Shown: positions 59,706 to 64,000 of the stretch, piece after piece | Layout of the letters: each line of letters opens with the position of its first letter | How positions within the stretch are numbered: the first letter of the stretch is position 1 | Origin: Agapetus fuscipes | Lineage: Eukaryota > Arthropoda > Insecta > Trichoptera > Glossosomatidae | Direction of reading: 5' to 3' | Length of the DNA: 64,000 nt | NCBI GenBank assembly: GCA_951799405.1 | Contig: OX637342.1 | Location: forward strand, 6,716,658 to 6,780,657 | The notes under the pieces: generated by a model | The model's input: the letters and a program-made list of their open reading frames with translations, nothing else | Database searches by the model: none | What the model was told of the DNA's origin: nothing | Position numbers and translations under genes: made by a program

Positions 59706-60935
59706 TCATTGAACCCTTTTGTATGCAAACTAGTACTTTGTATGGTGGGTAAACTTTTTAGTTATATTTTGAAAAAGTAACGACTGATTATTATTGGTAT
59801 TTATAAAATTTTAAGAATCGCAGCCATTTATCTATTTTTAACCCTTTGACTACCAAGAAAATTGCTAATACATTTTGTATGGAAAATTTTCACTCTGTAT
59901 GGCGGCTATACTTTTGATTCACTTTTTGGAAAAAATAATGATGGCAATATATAGGTTATTATTATTATTTTACATTTGTACTACATTATTTTTTTATTAA
60001 CCCTCTAACTGCCGAGAATTTTTCCATTATTTTTTTCTTTTATATGGCAACTCCCTAAATCGAGATTATGATGAAGAAATGATTATAATTATTAGATAGC
60101 ACTATTATATAAATGGATTCACAAAAAATTTCAGAAAAATCGTCGGAGCCGTTTTTGAGAAAATCGCATTTTAAATTTTCAGCTCTTCGGAAGCCATCTT
60201 GAATTTTCAAAAAAGTAAAAAAAAAATGATTACGAATTAAAGTGATAAGCTTGTTCTTTCTATCAAATCTAAAACAAATTCAAATATCTTGCATTTTAAT
60301 AGGTTTTTGTAATATTTTCGATTTAAAATTTCAGGTCGTGTAAACGGTGCTTTATATTTATTTTTTCAAAAAATTTTTTTTGTAAATTTGTAGAAATTTA
60401 TGTTGTCCGTAATATTGTAGAACATTATATTTTTGTTGACCCCTTAACTGTCGAGAAAATCACAATCGTTTGTTTTTTTCATATCGCAGCCCATAGACAC
60501 AGATTAGTAAGAGTATTGCCATAACTAATTTATTAAGTTAAAAACTAATAAATGGCAACTCTGAAAATTTAAAAAAAATTCTTGGAGCCGTTTTTGAGAA
60601 AAGTGCAATTTTATGTTTTTTTTGTATGGCAGCCATCTTGAATTTTCAAGTTGGTGTAATGCCATGTTATTCATACTTAATACATGTCCAAAAAAGTTGA
60701 TGTAGCCAAAATTTGGTATCTCTAGGTCTTATACTTTGGAAAGTGACACACACACATACATACATACATACATACATACATACATACATACATACAGACG
60801 GACGTTTTTGAAAGATAGTGTTTTTTGGCATGTCCTGCACCAGGACAACTCATTTCCGTGAAAACCTCGAAATTTTTTTTTTACACCAAATCATAACTTT
60901 CTTTATAGCCTTCGGCTATAGCAAGAAAGTAAAAA
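59700..60935 (+). repeat. Modular AT-rich repeat with TACA microsatellite and terminal hairpin
   Basis: Motifs TAACCCTTTGACTACCAAG, TAACCCTCTAACTGCCGAG and CCCCTTAACTGTCGAG recur near 59838, 59998 and 60440. GTATGGCGGC/ATATGGCAAC/TTTTTGTATGGCAGCC words and GAGCCGTTTTTGAGAAAA (twice) also recur. It ends with (TACA)n at 60747-60795, GGCATGTCCTGCACC and a hairpin (ACTTTCTTTATAGCC, loop TTCG, GCTATAGCAAGAAAGT). No coding. Confidence 0.7.
60747..60795 (+). repeat. (TACA)n microsatellite
   Basis: About 12 units of TACA follow a short CA run, inside the modular repeat. Confidence 0.95.
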
Positions 60936-61744
60936 AATACATTGTATCATAGCTGCGACACCAGATAAAGAAATTATTGTTTATTTGAATTTTGGTTAAA
61001 GATGATTGTCTTTGTTTTCAAGACAATGTGTAAGCTGGTGAAAGATTATTTTTCATTTATAATGGCTATTAACAAGACTAATGGTATTAATTAATTTCAA
61101 CTCTTATAATTTTCGCTTTAATTTCACGTCGCCTCTTATCGCGTCGCTACAGACTGAAATTTCGCCAATAAATAAAAGGTTTATAATATTTATCAATGTC
61201 TTTGAAGTTTCATAGAATTGTAAACTGAACTGTAATAATGGTTCTAACGTTCTGTTTTTACAAAGAAAACGTTCATTTTAAAGACTTACGATGATATTCT
61301 CAAACAACAAAGCCATGGTTCATACAGACTACAGTGAATTTTCCGCACAAAAAACGATGATCCGTAGGTCAGCTCTGGATGACATGTTTATGAATGGTTT
61401 GTCGCCAGATGTATTGCTAAATTAGTATTTAATTTTTGTTGTTGTAAGAAAGTTTCCATGCAATTATCTTTAAAAACATGTAATATCACTTTCTTAGACG
61501 ACGCAGTGAAAGTTTTTGCAAGTTCTTAGCCCCTTTCCGTGCACGCATCTGCTGAGAAGGCCTAACTAGTCCAGAACGTCTTCGGTTTGAGCTATTTACG
61601 ACTTTCGTTCTATTTACGTCGATAATACGTGATATTACATATTGAATTATGACGCGTTGTGAGGCGAAATAAGCCGATAATCACTTATAAAATACGGGCG
61701 CAAATCCTGTGCAAAGTCGCTACCAGCAAAGCCGGTCAAAGCCA
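60936..61744. other. Unassigned DNA
   Basis: No coding or repeat signal recognised. Confidence 0.4.
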
Positions 61745-61880
61745 AGTGTAAATCATAACACTAAAACTCAACCATTGCGTTTTCCAAAGAAATATATAGA
61801 AAAAAAAATAGCATATCTAATGAGCGGTTACGTTCTCAAGAATTTTTGGTAAAACGCGACGGTTTAGCGTGCAAACGTAA
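61745..61880 (+). repeat. Repeat D copy
   Basis: AACTCAACCATTGCGTTTTCC, then an A-rich centre, then AATTTTTGGTAAAACGCG. Confidence 0.6.
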
Positions 61881-62597
61881 AGGCCAACCTTTTAGATTCG
61901 CTTGTCAAAACTAAGTGTTTTATGGCGACTTTGCTGGGCTATATATCAACCATCAGATTCTCAATTTCACGGACCAGCGTCAAAAATGCTCGTTTTTGGG
62001 CTAAAAGAAAATACATCCGAACCTCCATTATCGCAATACTTAATCCTTTTCATAAATCATTCTTAAACAGAACCTAAATTAATGCCTACGCATCTTTATT
62101 CAATGTTAATGGACTCATAGATTTTCTCTTTTTACTCAATGCAACTTGTTCATTTAAAACCTGGTTTTTTAGCCAGTCGTTTATTGAAATATTAAACATA
62201 TAATTATAAAAAGTGAACCTACCCTTGTCAATATTTAATTAAGTGTGCTACCTAGAACCATTTTTTCTCCTTTTCCTAAAAATTCATATTCAGCACTTTC
62301 TTTTTTACCTGGTGCACCGAGATAATGATTTCACACCATTGTTCAACAAACTACCTTTCTTTTTAGGGGGAACTTCTTACTTGAGGTATCTGATACTGTC
62401 ATTAACGGCTCAATAGATAGCGCTACCCTCTTAGAGATTGTTGATTGAGTGGACAGACAACTTATTTCATCATCGTATTAATGTCGCCAGTATGAAGCTC
62501 TTAAATAGACAATAAAGACATAATTAAGTTACTAACACTTACAAATCTTACAATAGAGTTCCTCCCAGCGTGATGATGATAGTAACCAAAATGTCAA
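61881..62597. other. Unassigned AT-rich DNA
   Basis: Nothing recognised between the repeat D copy and the LINE end. Confidence 0.4.
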
Positions 62598-63090
62598 TTG
62601 AATAGGCTACAATTGGTTGTCAATGCGTGCGTTCGCATGATTTCTGGTCAGTCGAAATTTACACACATTACTCATATTCTCCAGAAGCTTCACTGGCCCC
62701 GTATCCCGGAGCGCATCGAGTTTAAAGTGTGCACGATGGTCCACAAAGCTTATTTGGAAAAACACCCAAATATCTCGCTGATTTAATCAAACCAGTCACC
62801 CTCGGCAAAAAAAGCCTTACACTGCGCTCGGCTGAGACTGAAGCCAAATCAAGGATTAAAGAACCTATAAGAAGGGTTAAGACAATGTTTGGAGAGCGTG
62901 CATTTGCAGTTGCTGGTCCTCTGGCCTGGAACCACCTGCCACATCATGTGAGAGAGTTAGAGGACCATGGAAAGTTCCGGAATGCACTAAAGACAAGCAA
63001 ATTTCTGGCATCGTTTGCACCAGCGCCCTTGGAGTGACTACATCACGAAACGGCGCTATAAATAAATTATCAACTCATCATCATCATTAA
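62598..63090 (+). pseudogene. CR1-like LINE 3' end, one frameshift
   Basis: LQLVVNACVRMISGQSKF, ILQKLHWPRIPERIEFKVC, then, in another frame from about 62750, KYLADLIKPVTLGKKSLTLR and FAVAGPLAWNHLPHHVRELE to a stop at 63037. The 3' end ACGAAACGGCGCTATAAATA and ATC repeats follow. It is the same family as 23125. Confidence 0.85.
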
Positions 63091-63613
63091 AGGAGCACTG
63101 TTATTAGGAAGATCGAAGAAGAATAAAAAAGTATCGGTACGACTGTTTTGGATTCTCGTTTAAAAAGATAATAATCGGTATTGGAAAGAAACAAACTAAC
63201 GTTTTACAAGACATCCGGCTATTGAGGTATTTCTGCTGGTACATTAAGGGGTGGCAGAGACCTTCGATTAAGCATCATCGCACGTCGTACGTCGAGAAAA
63301 AAAATATTCGGCTTTTTTGGTCGCTGGACCCAACAAATTCGCTGTCTCATGAAATAAATGGCCGTGACCTGTAGGTAATGTATGACACTTTTTGTTGTTG
63401 TCTAATACAAAATATCAACTAACTTCCTAATGCGGCGCTGCGTGTGTTTATTATGAAAAAGCCGTGTGAACTTATTAGCTGGGAATAACTTTTTCATTGA
63501 TGGTAATTTAGGTGTGGAATGACAAGTTTATGTTTTCATTATCCAGCAAATATTTTTGGAAAAGTTTATTTATTTAGGATAGGAAATATATGATCGAAAT
63601 GAAGAAAAGTAAA

Positions 63614-63915
63614 GGTCCGGTCGATAGCTCATTTGGTAGAGTGCTTACATTCCATACCGAGAGCTCGGGTTCGAATTCCACCGAGGATGCCCGTTTTTGT
63701 GTTTATTTTCCAAATTCAAAATAAAATACCGGTAAGGTTTGCTCAACCTCAAAAAAAATGAGTAACAGCCCATTCGGGAACTGGGAAACACACCCTTCAA
63801 ATGAAGTGGTTGGCGTAAGGCCGGCCTCTTTAGCTGTAAAAAAAAATAGTTTCCACTTGCCAAATGCTTCGGGGATAACTCAACAAAAAGTTACACTATA
63901 TGTGTAGCTTAGTTA
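63614..63915 (+). repeat. Family B SINE, full length
   Basis: The head GGTCCGGTCGATAGCTCA has an A box and the B box GGGTTCGAATTCC. The body includes GGTTGGCGTAAGGCCGGCC and the tail ACACTATATGTGTAGC. Confidence 0.9.
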
Positions 63916-64000
63916 TTTTTTTTTGCGTTTGCCTGTTTTGAACGGCACTAAATAATTGAAAGCTACTCCTAGAAACTCTGCAGTAAAGTTTACGGGTTAC

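Noticed and set aside
63614..63685. Possible functional tRNA gene
   Set aside because: Same reason: it is the head of family B, with the full SINE body following.

Overview
This window is eukaryotic DNA: AT-rich (roughly two-thirds A+T by eye), spliced exons with GT/AG borders, and dense LINE, LTR-retrotransposon, SINE and MITE sequence. BEL/Pao and Ty3/Gypsy-type retroelements, CR1/L2- and RTE-like LINEs, many short ACCTACCT-type words and a thrombospondin-N-like secreted protein gene suggest an invertebrate, most likely an arthropod (possibly an insect). That placement is inference. There are no bacterial features, CRISPR arrays or rRNA genes.

Host gene. One host gene is supported, on the minus strand. 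Three exons (51552-51733, 46479-46602, 39803-39925) join in phase into a thrombospondin N-terminal / laminin-G-like (TSPN) domain. It ends with a stop codon only 21 residues after the domain's terminal cysteine. Its introns (about 4.9 and 6.6 kb) and both flanks are filled with repeats. The AT-rich block 37.3-39.8 kb probably includes its 3' UTR.

Mobile elements by region. 9.2-12.2 kb: a 5'-truncated LINE with an open 881-codon endonuclease/reverse transcriptase frame. 24.5-27.4 kb: a Ty3/Gypsy-like 5' LTR, primer site and intact Gag frame with no pol and no second LTR. This Gag has an N-terminal SAP motif, an 11-residue repeat, a capsid-like core, a CCHC knuckle and a C-terminal coiled coil resembling a myosin II tail. 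27.4-34.6 kb: a complete, very young BEL/Pao element with near-identical LTRs of about 586 bp, a 5-bp target duplication AAGGG and one gag-pol frame interrupted by exactly two in-frame TAA codons. LINE 3' ends lie at 1.1, 17.8-18.6 (nested), 22.7, 23.2, 35.6, 41.0, 58.6-59.5 and 62.6-63.1 kb.

Repeat families. Family A is a dispersed element of about 255 bp with around 20 copies; it also forms a tandem array of about 263-bp units at 6.4-8.76 kb. Family B is a tRNA-headed SINE with a pentanucleotide tail. Family C is a second tRNA-headed SINE. Family D is a palindromic element of about 147 bp, dispersed and in tandem at 42.5-43.1 kb. Several DNA-transposon MITEs have clear ends: a hAT-like one with 8-bp TSD, a Mutator-like one with 10-bp TSD, and a CGCT-ended family with 4-bp TSDs. 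Nested insertions order several events: RTE-like LINE end into hAT MITE, CR1-like end into RTE-like LINE, family A into an RTE-like LINE with an 8-bp TSD, LINE into family D, and LINE end into SINE C.

All identifications are from reading the sequence. Ends of dispersed repeats are approximate unless a target duplication is cited.
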